Shown one piece after another: positions 1-7,653 of a stretch of DNA of 18,290 nucleotides (position 1 is its first letter; every line of letters starts with the position of its first letter). This stretch comes from Fimenecus sp963624605 (GTDB lineage Bacteria; Bacillota; Clostridia; Oscillospirales; Acutalibacteraceae), in the NCBI GenBank assembly GCA_963624605.1, contig CAVFQD010000038.1:1-18290 (forward strand). Reading direction: 5' to 3'. The notes beneath the pieces are model-generated. The model ran no database searches. It worked only from the letters and a program-made list of their open reading frames with translations, and was not told the origin of the DNA. A program made the translations under genes and the position numbers.

Positions 1-420
1 ATGGTATCTCTTATAATCGGCCACAAGGGCTCGGGAAAAACAAAGATTTTGGTTGATAACGTAAATGATGCGGTTGAGAAATCAAACGGCAACGTTATCT
101 GCGTCGAAAAGGAGACTAAGCTTACATATGATGTAAGTCACCGTGCAAGACTTGTTTCCACCGACAGCTATTCGGTAAGCGGCTTTGACGCATTCTACGG
201 CTTCCTCAGCGGACTTTGTGCAGGCGACCACGATATAACAGACATCCTTGTTGACGCAACCTTCAGAATAGGCGGCAGAGATTATGAGGCTCTTGCCGAT
301 TTCCTTAAAAAAGTTGACGAGCTTGCGAAAATAACGGATACACACTTCACATTTACAGTTTCGACCGACCTTGAGAACCTTCCTGAGAGAATGTTCGAAT
401 ATTGCAAAAAGATTAACTGA
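1..420 (+). CDS. small P-loop NTPase-like protein of unknown function
   Basis: A 139-residue protein with a clear Walker A motif right at the N-terminus (GHKGSGKT, residues 7-14). A hydrophobic strand ending in Asp (DILVDATF, about residues 81-88) could be a Walker B, and a late strand with TVSTD could be a sensor position. This is the layout of a minimal RecA/thymidine-kinase-like P-loop fold, much shorter than most ATPases. No membrane segment or nucleic-acid-binding motif is visible. The ATG lies on the first base of the window, so its ribosome site is out of view; the motif position fits a full-length N-terminus. A hairpin at 434-467 separates it from yceD. I do not recognise the specific family; a nucleotide-binding role is inferred only from the Walker A. 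Confidence 0.72.
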   Translation: MVSLIIGHKGSGKTKILVDNVNDAVEKSNGNVICVEKETKLTYDVSHRARLVSTDSYSVSGFDAFYGFLSGLCAGDHDITDILVDATFRIGGRDYEALADFLKKVDELAKITDTHFTFTVSTDLENLPERMFEYCKKIN

Positions 421-433
421 TTTAAGCTTAAAT

Positions 434-467
434 CAAACTGCCGCTGTGATGTCACGGCGGCAGTTTG
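434..467 (+). terminator. intrinsic terminator-like hairpin after the P-loop gene
   Basis: A perfect 11-bp stem (434-444 with 457-467) encloses a 12-base loop. It lies 14 bases past the stop codon of the first gene and ends in a T-rich stretch (TTTGTCTGT) rather than a clean T run. Probable Rho-independent terminator for the upstream gene. Confidence 0.7.
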
Positions 468-505
468 TCTGTAAATAAGATATTTCGGGAAATTAAATTT
501 AACGG

Positions 506-534
506 TTGACAAACGCCCGTAATATGTATATAAT
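506..534 (+). promoter_or_regulatory. sigma-A type promoter for yceD-rpmF
   Basis: TTGACA at 506-511 and TATAAT at 529-534 are both perfect consensus hexamers with a 17-base spacer. The expected transcription start is near 541, which leaves a leader of only about 20 bases before the yceD ATG at 562. This should be a strong constitutive promoter, fitting a ribosomal-protein operon. Confidence 0.92.
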
Positions 535-561
535 ATTTGTGCTACTTTGACGAGGTGTAGT

Positions 562-1035
562 ATGTTTATTGAACTTGAAACGATTTTTAATATCGAAGGC
601 GCTTCAAAGGAATTTTCCTATGAATTCACGCCCGACGACTGCGACATTATCCTTTCGGTTAAGGTCGAGGGTCAGGTTAAAAACCGTGCTGGTATCGTTT
701 CGTTGGAGGGTAATGCAAGCTTTACAATCGACACGCTGTGCGACCGCTGCGCCGCACCCGTTAAGAGGGAAACGGTTCTGCCGTTTGAGCATACGCTGGT
801 TTCCAAGCTTAATGACGATGAAAATTGTGAGCTCTATCTTGTGGAGGATATGCATTTTAACCTTGACGAGCTTATAAGAGAGGACATACTTTTATCCTTG
901 CCTACTAAAATTTTGTGCCGTGAGGACTGTAAGGGACTTTGCCCTTATTGCGGAACAAATCTGAACGAGGGAAAATGCGATTGCAAAAAGCCGATTGACC
1001 CAAGGCTTGAAGCACTCAAGCAGTTCCTCGAGTAA
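562..1035 (+). CDS. yceD: YceD family protein (DUF177)
   Basis: A 157-residue protein of the YceD/DUF177 family, which is usually encoded just before rpmF and is linked in bacteria and plastids to 23S rRNA or large-subunit accumulation; the exact mechanism is not settled. Visible features are a CxxC pair (C60, C63) and the C-terminal family signature CREDCKGLCPYCG (C119, C123, C127, C130), followed by a further cysteine pair. These are probably metal-binding. The ATG at 562 is chosen over an in-frame TTG at 547, because GAGGTG at 553-558 is correctly placed for it and the TTG would sit almost at the transcription start. rpmF follows 34 bases later. Confidence 0.93.
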   Translation: MFIELETIFNIEGASKEFSYEFTPDDCDIILSVKVEGQVKNRAGIVSLEGNASFTIDTLCDRCAAPVKRETVLPFEHTLVSKLNDDENCELYLVEDMHFNLDELIREDILLSLPTKILCREDCKGLCPYCGTNLNEGKCDCKKPIDPRLEALKQFLE

Positions 1036-1069
1036 ACAAGTATAATAAGGACATAAAGGAGATATTAAA

Positions 1070-1255
1070 ATGGCAGTACCGAAGAGAAGAGTTTCAAAAG
1101 CAAGAAGAGACAAGAGACGCTCAAGCGTTTGGAAGATGAGTGCTCCCGAGCTTCAGAAGTGCCCCAACTGCGGTGAGTACAAGAGAGCTCACAGAGTTTG
1201 CGCAGTATGCGGTCATTATAACGGCAGACAGGTTGTTGTTAAAGAAGAGGCTTAA
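1070..1255 (+). CDS. rpmF: 50S ribosomal protein bL32
   Basis: A 61-residue protein starting MAVPKRRVSKARRDKRRS, the standard bL32 N-terminus. It carries two CxxC pairs (CPNC and CAVC) that form the zinc ribbon of the Zn-binding (C+) form of L32. AAGGAG at 1056-1061 lies 8 bases before the ATG. Gene order yceD-rpmF is widely conserved; in many Firmicutes plsX or other genes follow, but here a terminator-like hairpin and then a DUF512 gene come next. Length is normal for the family. Confidence 0.98.
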   Translation: MAVPKRRVSKARRDKRRSSVWKMSAPELQKCPNCGEYKRAHRVCAVCGHYNGRQVVVKEEA

Positions 1256-1285
1256 CGCATCTTTGTTTTACAAGGTTGGACAGAA

Positions 1286-1316
1286 GGTGGAGAAGAAGTA
1301 TCTTCCCCGCCTTTTT
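1286..1316 (+). terminator. intrinsic terminator after rpmF
   Basis: An 11-bp stem (1286-1296 with 1301-1311) with one A.C mismatch and one G.U pair, a 4-base loop (AGTA) and an immediate run of five T (1312-1316). This is the classic form of a Rho-independent terminator. It lies 31 bases past the rpmF stop but only 26 bases before the next start codon, so it probably lets some transcripts through. Confidence 0.82.
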
Positions 1317-1341
1317 ATCGTGGAGAAAAAGAGGTGAGTGT

Positions 1342-2655
1342 GTGGCTGTAATTATCAATGAGGTCAAGCCGTTTTCAAAATGCTGGTTTTTCGGCATCAG
1401 AGCGGGGGATAAGCTCGTTTCCATAGACTCCAAAGAGGTTGACGATGTTCTCGACTACGATTTCTATATGAGCTTTTTGCCCGTTGAGATGGAATTTGTA
1501 ACCGCCAAGGGCAAAACCGTAAATGTCAGGGCAACAAACGAAAATGTCGGCATTAAATTTGAAACATACCTTATGGATAAACAGCACAGCTGCCGCAATA
1601 AGTGCATTTTCTGCTTTATTGACCAACTCCCTAAGGGTATGCGAGAGAGTCTTTATTTTAAGGACGATGACTCACGCCTTTCGTTCCTTTTCGGAAACTA
1701 TGTTACGCTCACCAACCTTACCGAGCACGAAATCGAGCGTATTATCGCAATGCACATAAGTCCCGTAAACATTTCCGTTCATACAATGAACCCTGAACTG
1801 AGAGTTAAAATGATGATTAACAAGAATGCGGGGAAATGCCTGTCGATAATCAATCGTTTTGCGGACGCGGGTATTAAAATGAACGCACAGCTTGTTTTAT
1901 GTCCCGGCATAAACGACGGCGAGGAGCTTCGCTTCAGTCTTACGGAGCTTGCAAAAATGTATCCGTCGATACAGAGCATTGCCGCCGTGCCGGTAGGACT
2001 TACAAAATTCCGTGACGGGCTTTTTCCCTTAAAGCCTTATAACGAGCAGACGGCAGGGGAAACAATAGATATAATCGAAGAATTTTCTTCGGCTTTTAAG
2101 GAAAAGAACGGCATAAGGCTTGCCTATCCCGCAGACGAATTTTTCCTGCTTGCGGGCAGGGAGTTGCCGCCTGAGGAATATTATGACGAATATCCGCAGA
2201 TTGACAACGGCGTAGGACTCTGGACTTCGCTGCGTGATGAGTTCTTTGAGGCACTCTCGGAGCTCGATGCAACTCCCGTAAACCGTGAGGTTACACTTGC
2301 AACGGGCACGGCGGCTTATCCGCTTATGTGTGAGTTTGCACGCGCGCAGGAGAAAAAATTCGGCGTCAAGGTCAATGTCGTTAAAATCATAAACAACTTT
2401 TTTGGCGAGGGCATAACCGTCGCAGGGCTTCTGACGGGAACTGACCTTATCGGTCAGTTAAAGGGCAGAGACCTCGGCGACAAGCTTTTAATTCCGCTTG
2501 TAATGACGATAGACTATACCTCTCATTCAACGGATAAAAACAAGTTCCTTGACGATATAACGCTCAAGGAAGCCGAAAAGGAATTGAATATCGAAATAGT
2601 TCCGACGCCTAACAACGGAACTCAGTTATTAAAAAATATTTTGGGGGTGGAATGA
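1342..2655 (+). CDS. DUF512 protein with PDZ-like and radical-SAM-type domains
   Basis: A 437-residue protein. The N-terminal ~60 residues look like a PDZ-type fold (SKCWFFGIRAGDKLVSIDSKEV). A CxxxCxxC cluster (C84, C88, C91 in CRNKCIFCFIDQLP) matches the [4Fe-4S] site of radical-SAM enzymes, and the rest matches the DUF512 family. The reaction is unknown. The gene is commonly next to der in Clostridia, as here, where the two overlap by 4 bases. The GTG at 1342 is chosen because GAGGTG at 1331-1336 precedes it by 5 bases and homologues begin near this point. An upstream in-frame start at 1276 would translate through the terminator hairpin and has no ribosome site. Confidence 0.9.
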   Translation: MAVIINEVKPFSKCWFFGIRAGDKLVSIDSKEVDDVLDYDFYMSFLPVEMEFVTAKGKTVNVRATNENVGIKFETYLMDKQHSCRNKCIFCFIDQLPKGMRESLYFKDDDSRLSFLFGNYVTLTNLTEHEIERIIAMHISPVNISVHTMNPELRVKMMINKNAGKCLSIINRFADAGIKMNAQLVLCPGINDGEELRFSLTELAKMYPSIQSIAAVPVGLTKFRDGLFPLKPYNEQTAGETIDIIEEFSSAFKEKNGIRLAYPADEFFLLAGRELPPEEYYDEYPQIDNGVGLWTSLRDEFFEALSELDATPVNREVTLATGTAAYPLMCEFARAQEKKFGVKVNVVKIINNFFGEGITVAGLLTGTDLIGQLKGRDLGDKLLIPLVMTIDYTSHSTDKNKFLDDITLKEAEKELNIEIVPTPNNGTQLLKNILGVE

Positions 2656-3995
2656 TGTCAAGACCCGTAATTGCGATTGTCGGCAGACCGAATGTCGGCA
2701 AAAGCACGCTTTTTAACAAACTTATAGGAAAACGCCTTTCAATCGTTGACGACACTCCTGGCGTTACAAGAGACCGAATTTACGGCGACTGCGAGTGGCT
2801 CGGCAGGAATATGCTTCTTGTCGATACGGGCGGTATTGAGCCTTATTCGGACGATATTATTCTTTCACAGATGCGCCGTCAGGCTCAACTTGCAATAGAG
2901 AGCGCGGATGTTATTGTCCTTGTAACCGATGTGCGCTCGGGCGTTGTCGCAACCGATACCGAGGTTGCGCAGATGCTTCAGAAAAGCGGAAAGCCGATTG
3001 TGCTTTGCGTGAATAAATGCGATACCATCGGAGATGTTCCGCCCGACTTTTACGAATTTTACAATTTAGGACTCGGCGACCCGATTGCGGTATCGTCCGT
3101 TCACGGCCACGGTACGGGAGATTTGCTTGACGAGATTATAAAATATCTTCCCGACGAGGAGCAGGGCGAGTATGACGACGACAAGATTAAGGTCGCCGTT
3201 ATAGGTAAGCCGAATGTCGGCAAATCCTCGCTTATAAACGCCATCTCGGGCGAGGAGAGAGCCATTGTTTCCAATATCGCAGGTACGACGAGGGACTCGA
3301 CCGACACTCTGGTGTCAAACAAATTCGGCGAATTTGTGTTTATCGATACCGCGGGACTTCGCCGTAAGAGCAAGGTTGAGGACCAGATTGAGAAATATTC
3401 CGTTATCCGTGCGAGAATGGCTGTTGAGAGAGCCGATGTCTGCGTTATTATGATTGACGGCACGGAGGGCTTTACAGAGCAGGACTCAAAGGTGGCGGGT
3501 ATTGCACACGACCTCGGAAAGGCTTGCATTATTGCGGTCAATAAGTGGGACGCTGTCGATAAGGACGGCAGAACCATGGATAAGGAACGCAAAAAGCTGA
3601 TGAACGACTTCTCGTTTATGAGCTATGCGCCGATAATTTTCATTTCCGCAAAGACGGGACAGAGGCTTGACAGACTTTTCGAGCTTATCAGGTTTGTAAA
3701 CGAGCAGAACTCGATGCGTATTTCAACAGGCAAGCTCAATGAAGTTCTTGCCGCCGCAACGACGAGGGTTCAGCCGCCTACGGACAAGGGCAAACGCCTT
3801 AAAATTTACTATATGACGCAGGCGTCCACAAGGCCGCCCACATTTGTCTGCTTCGTAAACAGCAAGGACCTTTTCCATTACAGCTATCAGCGTTATATCG
3901 ACAACCAGATTCGTGAGGTTTTCGGACTTGAGGGCACGCCGACAAGGTTTGTGATAAGGGAAAGAGAAAAGAACGGCAAAAAGGATTATAAATAA
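2652..3995 (+). CDS. der: ribosome biogenesis GTPase Der (EngA)
   Basis: A 447-residue protein with the double-GTPase layout unique to Der. Domain 1 has GRPNVGKS (11-18), the DTPG switch and NKCD (121-124). Domain 2 has GKPNVGKS (185-192), DTAG and NKWD (297-300). A C-terminal KH-like domain follows (IYYMTQASTRPPTFVCFVN region). Der acts in late assembly of the 50S subunit and is usually essential. Two start codons in tandem (2652 and 2655) are possible: the first overlaps the DUF512 stop as ATGA, giving probable translational coupling, and GGGGGTGG at 2643-2650 can serve as ribosome site. A strong terminator follows. Confidence 0.98.
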   Translation: MMSRPVIAIVGRPNVGKSTLFNKLIGKRLSIVDDTPGVTRDRIYGDCEWLGRNMLLVDTGGIEPYSDDIILSQMRRQAQLAIESADVIVLVTDVRSGVVATDTEVAQMLQKSGKPIVLCVNKCDTIGDVPPDFYEFYNLGLGDPIAVSSVHGHGTGDLLDEIIKYLPDEEQGEYDDDKIKVAVIGKPNVGKSSLINAISGEERAIVSNIAGTTRDSTDTLVSNKFGEFVFIDTAGLRRKSKVEDQIEKYSVIRARMAVERADVCVIMIDGTEGFTEQDSKVAGIAHDLGKACIIAVNKWDAVDKDGRTMDKERKKLMNDFSFMSYAPIIFISAKTGQRLDRLFELIRFVNEQNSMRISTGKLNEVLAAATTRVQPPTDKGKRLKIYYMTQASTRPPTFVCFVNSKDLFHYSYQRYIDNQIREVFGLEGTPTRFVIREREKNGKKDYK

Positions 3996-4010
3996 TCGGA
4001 ATAACCAAAC

Positions 4011-4042
4011 AAAAGGAGTGAATTTTTCACTCCTTTTTTCTT
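4011..4042 (+). terminator. intrinsic terminator after der
   Basis: A perfect 12-bp stem (4011-4022 with 4026-4037), a TTT loop and a T-rich tail (TTCTT). It ends the first operon 15 bases after the der stop codon. The -35 box proposed for the next promoter lies at the end of this terminator. Confidence 0.92.
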
Positions 4043-4069
4043 GCTATACAGACGAATATGTAGTATAAT
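4041..4069 (+). promoter_or_regulatory. promoter for the ruvC-to-DUF5711 operon
   Basis: A perfect TATAAT at 4064-4069 lies 17 bases after TTGCTA (4041-4046), a 4/6 match to TTGACA. The expected start is near 4076, about 30 bases before the ruvC start. This is the only clear promoter seen before a run of ten closely spaced genes. Confidence 0.75.
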
Positions 4070-4106
4070 TATACAACATATAATTATTATGGAGTATTAT
4101 GTAAAA

Positions 4107-4607
4107 ATGATAATTTTGGGAATTGACCCCGGCTATGCCATTGTCGGCTACGGCGTTATAAATTATGAGGCGAACAGGTTTCAGGTGCTCGATTACGGGG
4201 CTATCACAACTCCGGCGGGAATGCCGTTTGTCGAAAGGCTTGATGTCATATACAAAGGCCTGAATACGCTGTTTGAAAAGTACCGTCCTCAGGCTATGGC
4301 TATAGAAAAGCTGTTCTACAACACCAATGCGAAAACGGTAATCGATGTGGCACAGGCGAGGGGAGTTACCGTGCTTGCGGCGTACCAAAACAAGGCGGAA
4401 ATTTTTGAATACACTCCGCTTCAGGTAAAGCAGAGCGTTGTAGGCTACGGCAGAGCCGAGAAAAAGCAGGTGCAGGAGATGACAAGGGTCATATTAAACC
4501 TTGAAAAAATTCCTAAGCCCGACGATACCGCCGATGCGCTCGCAATGGCTATATGCCACGCCCATTCAAGCGGCTCGCTTATGGGAAAACTCAGAAATTT
4601 GAAATGA
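4107..4607 (+). CDS. ruvC: crossover junction endodeoxyribonuclease RuvC
   Basis: A 166-residue RuvC, the resolvase that cuts Holliday junctions. The four acidic active-site residues are visible: D7 in LGIDPG, E67 in AIEKLF, and D140 and D143 in DDTADAL. The ATG at 4107 is chosen because the family begins a few residues before the GIDPG strand. Other in-frame starts at 4041 and 4089 would add residues not expected in RuvC, and 4041 lies upstream of the predicted transcription start. The best ribosome-site match (GGAG, 4091-4094) is 12 bases away, rather far, with an ATG-TAA pair in between. ruvA follows 9 bases after the stop. Confidence 0.96.
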   Translation: MIILGIDPGYAIVGYGVINYEANRFQVLDYGAITTPAGMPFVERLDVIYKGLNTLFEKYRPQAMAIEKLFYNTNAKTVIDVAQARGVTVLAAYQNKAEIFEYTPLQVKQSVVGYGRAEKKQVQEMTRVILNLEKIPKPDDTADALAMAICHAHSSGSLMGKLRNLK

Positions 4608-4616
4608 GGAATTTGA

Positions 4617-5222
4617 ATGTTTTATTCTGTAACGGGTAATGTTGTTTATTATGACGCACAGTGCGTTGCCGTTGACTGTAACGGCGTTGCGTTCAAGTGT
4701 TTTGCAACGACAAACACCCTTAAAAATGTTGCGAAAATCGGTGAGAAGATAACGCTTTTCACTTATCTCTCCGTTAAAGAGGACGCACTTGACCTCTACG
4801 GCTTTTATACACAGCAGGAGCTTGAGTGTTATAAAATACTTATCTCCGTTTCGGGCGTGGGCGCAAAAATGGCGCTTGCGGTGCTCTCGGAGATGACGCC
4901 CGAACAGCTTGCTTTGAGTATAGCCGCAGGCGACGCAAAGGCTATCACAAGGGCAAACGGCGTCGGCAACAAGATAGCGCAGAGGATTGTGCTTGAGCTT
5001 AAAGATAAGCTTGCCAAGGGACTTGATTTGCAGGCGGCAGGCTCGGATATTGCGGCGGCAACCACAGCGGCGGCTTCGGGCAACAGCTCGGAGGCGGTTT
5101 CCGCACTTACGATGCTCGGATATTCGCAGTCCGAGGCGGCGGTTGCGGTCGGAAAGCTCAGCCCCGACCTGAGTGTTGAAGAAATGATTAAACAGGCTTT
5201 GAAGCAGCTTTCGATGATATAG
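4617..5222 (+). CDS. ruvA: Holliday junction DNA helicase subunit RuvA
   Basis: A 201-residue protein of normal RuvA length. It has an N-terminal OB-fold, two helix-hairpin-helix motifs (VSGVGAKMALAVL and ANGVGNKIAQRI, about residues 78-123), an Ala/Ser-rich linker and the small C-terminal domain III that contacts RuvB. RuvA tetramers bind the four-way junction and load the RuvB motor. GAGGA at 4606-4610 overlaps the ruvC stop and lies 6 bases before the ATG, so translation is probably coupled. ruvB begins 9 bases downstream. Confidence 0.97.
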   Translation: MFYSVTGNVVYYDAQCVAVDCNGVAFKCFATTNTLKNVAKIGEKITLFTYLSVKEDALDLYGFYTQQELECYKILISVSGVGAKMALAVLSEMTPEQLALSIAAGDAKAITRANGVGNKIAQRIVLELKDKLAKGLDLQAAGSDIAAATTAAASGNSSEAVSALTMLGYSQSEAAVAVGKLSPDLSVEEMIKQALKQLSMI

Positions 5223-5231
5223 GAGCAGATT

Positions 5232-6272
5232 ATGGATTTTGACAACGAAAACAGAATTGTTTCTCCCGACCTAAACGAAGTCGATAACGACATTGAAATC
5301 TCGTTAAGACCCAAAACCTTTAACGAATATGTCGGACAGGAGAAAGCAAAGGAAAATCTTAAAATTTATATCGACGCCGCAAAGGCGAGGGGCGATGTAT
5401 TGGACCATGTTTTGCTCTACGGTCCTCCAGGACTCGGAAAGACAACTCTTTCGGGCATAATCGCCAACGAAATGGGCGTACAGATGAGAGTAACCTCGGG
5501 TCCCGCTATTGAAAAGCAGGGCGACCTTGCGGCACTGCTTACAAACCTCAATGACGGCGATGTGCTTTTTATAGATGAAATCCACCGCCTTTCAAGGAGC
5601 GTTGAAGAGGTTCTGTACCCTGCGATGGAGGACAATGCGCTTGATATCATTATAGGCAAGGGTCCGTCAGCAAGAAGCATAAGGCTTGACTTGCCGAGAT
5701 TTACGCTTGTCGGCGCAACTACAAGGGCAGGTCAGCTTTCGGCGCCGCTGCGTGACAGATTCGGCGTTGTCTGCCGACTTGAAATGTACACGCCCGAGGA
5801 ACTTGGGCTTATAGTCAAAAGAAGCGCGGGAATACTGGGAATTGCCATTGACGACGAGGGCGCGCTTGAAATTGCTTCCCGTTCGAGAGGTACGCCGAGA
5901 ATTGCGAACCGACTTCTCAAGCGTGCAAGAGACTTTGCCGAGGTAATGGGCAACGGCGTTATAACCGTTGACACGGCAAAAATCGCACTCGGCAGAATGG
6001 AAATCGACGAATTGGGACTTGACCTTATCGACAGACTTCTTTTGACCTCTATGATAAAGAATTACAAGGGCGGTCCCGTCGGACTTGAAACGATAGCCGC
6101 AACGATAGGCGAGGAAGCGGTCACAATTGAGGATGTTTACGAGCCTTACCTTATGCAGATAGGCTTTTTGTCAAAAACACCGAGGGGCAGGGTAGTAACG
6201 CCGCTCGCATATGAGCATCTCGGCATACCGTTCTCGGACGGTGCAAACGGTCAGCAAAAGTTGAATATGTAA
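5232..6272 (+). CDS. ruvB: Holliday junction branch migration ATPase RuvB
   Basis: A 346-residue AAA+ motor. It has Walker A GPPGLGKT (64-71), Walker B LFIDE (112-116), a sensor-1 stretch GATTRAG (about 161-167), an arginine finger in PLRDRFG (about R174) and the C-terminal winged-helix domain ending with the RGRVVTPLAYEHLG signature. It forms hexameric rings that drive branch migration with RuvA. The ribosome site (AGGAG, 5221-5225) overlaps the ruvA stop. Complete ruvC-ruvA-ruvB order is kept. Confidence 0.98.
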   Translation: MDFDNENRIVSPDLNEVDNDIEISLRPKTFNEYVGQEKAKENLKIYIDAAKARGDVLDHVLLYGPPGLGKTTLSGIIANEMGVQMRVTSGPAIEKQGDLAALLTNLNDGDVLFIDEIHRLSRSVEEVLYPAMEDNALDIIIGKGPSARSIRLDLPRFTLVGATTRAGQLSAPLRDRFGVVCRLEMYTPEELGLIVKRSAGILGIAIDDEGALEIASRSRGTPRIANRLLKRARDFAEVMGNGVITVDTAKIALGRMEIDELGLDLIDRLLLTSMIKNYKGGPVGLETIAATIGEEAVTIEDVYEPYLMQIGFLSKTPRGRVVTPLAYEHLGIPFSDGANGQQKLNM

Positions 6273-6300
6273 AATAAATTTATATTCGGGAGATTATGTT

Positions 6301-7650
6301 ATGGGAAGATTATTCGGAACAGACGGCGCAAGAGGCGTCGCAAACAGTGAATTAACCTGCGAGCTTGCGATGAAAATAGGCAGAGCGGCGGCAATGGTGC
6401 TCACCGAGAGCTGTGCTCACAAGCCTAAGGTAATGATAGGAATGGATACGAGGGCATCCTCGCATATGCTTGCGTCGGCAATCGGAGCAGGACTTTGTTC
6501 GGTCGGCGCAGATGTGCTCGTGCTTGATGTAGTGCCCACTCCGGCTGTGGCTTTTCTTGTCAAAGAATACGATTATGACGCTGCCGTAATGATTTCCGCC
6601 TCGCATAACCCGTGCGAATATAACGGAATAAAGATTTTTCAGGGCAACGGTTATAAATTACCCGATTCGCTCGAAAACGAGATTGAGGAGATAATTCTCG
6701 ATGAGACAAAGGTTCCGCCCGTAGTGCTCGGCGGAGATGTCGGAAGAATACATTTTTCCTCAAAGGCTGTCGACGACTATATTTTCCACCTTGCAATGAC
6801 CGCCGACGGCGATTTCAAGGGTATGAAAATTGCGCTTGACTGTGCAAACGGCTCGGCTTCCGTCAGCGCAAGGGCGTTGTTTACAAGGCTCGGAGCACAG
6901 TGCTTTATTATAAACGACAAGCCGAACGGAACGAATATCAATGAAAACTGCGGCTCGACTCATCTTGAACAGCTGCAAAAATATGTTGTTGAAAACAAGT
7001 GCGACATAGGCTTTGCGTTTGACGGCGACGCAGACAGACTTCTTGTTGTTGACGAAAACGGCGAGGTTGTGGACGGCGACAAGATAATTGCCGTCTGCTC
7101 AAAGTTTATGAAAGAAAATAACAAGCTTAAAAACGACACCGCAGTCGTTACGGTAATGAGCAATATGGGCTTTTTCAAGTTCTGTGAAAAGAACGGCATA
7201 AACTGCGTTAAAACCAAGGTCGGCGACAGATACGTTCTCGAAGAGATGGTCAAAAACGGATATGTAATCGGCGGCGAGCAGTCGGGTCATATTATTTTCC
7301 TTGATTATGCCACGACGGGCGACGGTCAGATGTCGGCAATTCAGGTCTTGAATGTATTAAAACATACGGGAAAGAAAATATCCGAGCTTGCAAGCGAAAT
7401 GCAGGTTTATCCGCAGGTGCTTATCAATGTCCGTGTTTCAAACTTCGGTAAGGCAAGGCTTGATAAGGACGAAGAGGTGCAGCTTGCTATCCGAGAGGCA
7501 AGCGAAGAGCTGGGCGACACGGGTCGTGTTCTTGTCCGTGTTTCGGGTACGGAGCCGCTTGTCAGGGTTATGCTTGAGGGTGAGGACTACACTCAGATAA
7601 AATCCCTTGCGGAGAGTATCGCAAAGGTAATTGAAGAAAGGTTAGTTTAA
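6301..7650 (+). CDS. glmM: phosphoglucosamine mutase
   Basis: A 449-residue enzyme of the alpha-D-phosphohexomutase family. It converts glucosamine-6-phosphate to glucosamine-1-phosphate on the way to UDP-GlcNAc for peptidoglycan. It begins with the GlmM-type MGRLFGTDGARGVAN. The catalytic phosphoserine is S101 in ISASHNP, the Mg2+ loop is DGDADR (241-246), and the phosphate-binding loop RVSGTEP lies near residue 420. GGGAG at 6288-6292 serves as ribosome site. It sits 28 bases after ruvB and 3 bases before the next gene, within the same operon. Confidence 0.97.
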   Translation: MGRLFGTDGARGVANSELTCELAMKIGRAAAMVLTESCAHKPKVMIGMDTRASSHMLASAIGAGLCSVGADVLVLDVVPTPAVAFLVKEYDYDAAVMISASHNPCEYNGIKIFQGNGYKLPDSLENEIEEIILDETKVPPVVLGGDVGRIHFSSKAVDDYIFHLAMTADGDFKGMKIALDCANGSASVSARALFTRLGAQCFIINDKPNGTNINENCGSTHLEQLQKYVVENKCDIGFAFDGDADRLLVVDENGEVVDGDKIIAVCSKFMKENNKLKNDTAVVTVMSNMGFFKFCEKNGINCVKTKVGDRYVLEEMVKNGYVIGGEQSGHIIFLDYATTGDGQMSAIQVLNVLKHTGKKISELASEMQVYPQVLINVRVSNFGKARLDKDEEVQLAIREASEELGDTGRVLVRVSGTEPLVRVMLEGEDYTQIKSLAESIAKVIEERLV

Positions 7651-7653
7651 CAG

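Noticed and set aside
3101..3592. A 163-codon open frame on the - strand inside der
   Set aside because: It lies fully opposite the conserved second GTPase domain of Der, is Ser/Ile-rich with no known motif, and has no ribosome site; it is a shadow of der.
4829..5314. A 161-codon open frame on the - strand across ruvA-ruvB
   Set aside because: Ser/Ala-rich composition mirrors the codon use of ruvA and ruvB on the other strand; no motif or start signal.
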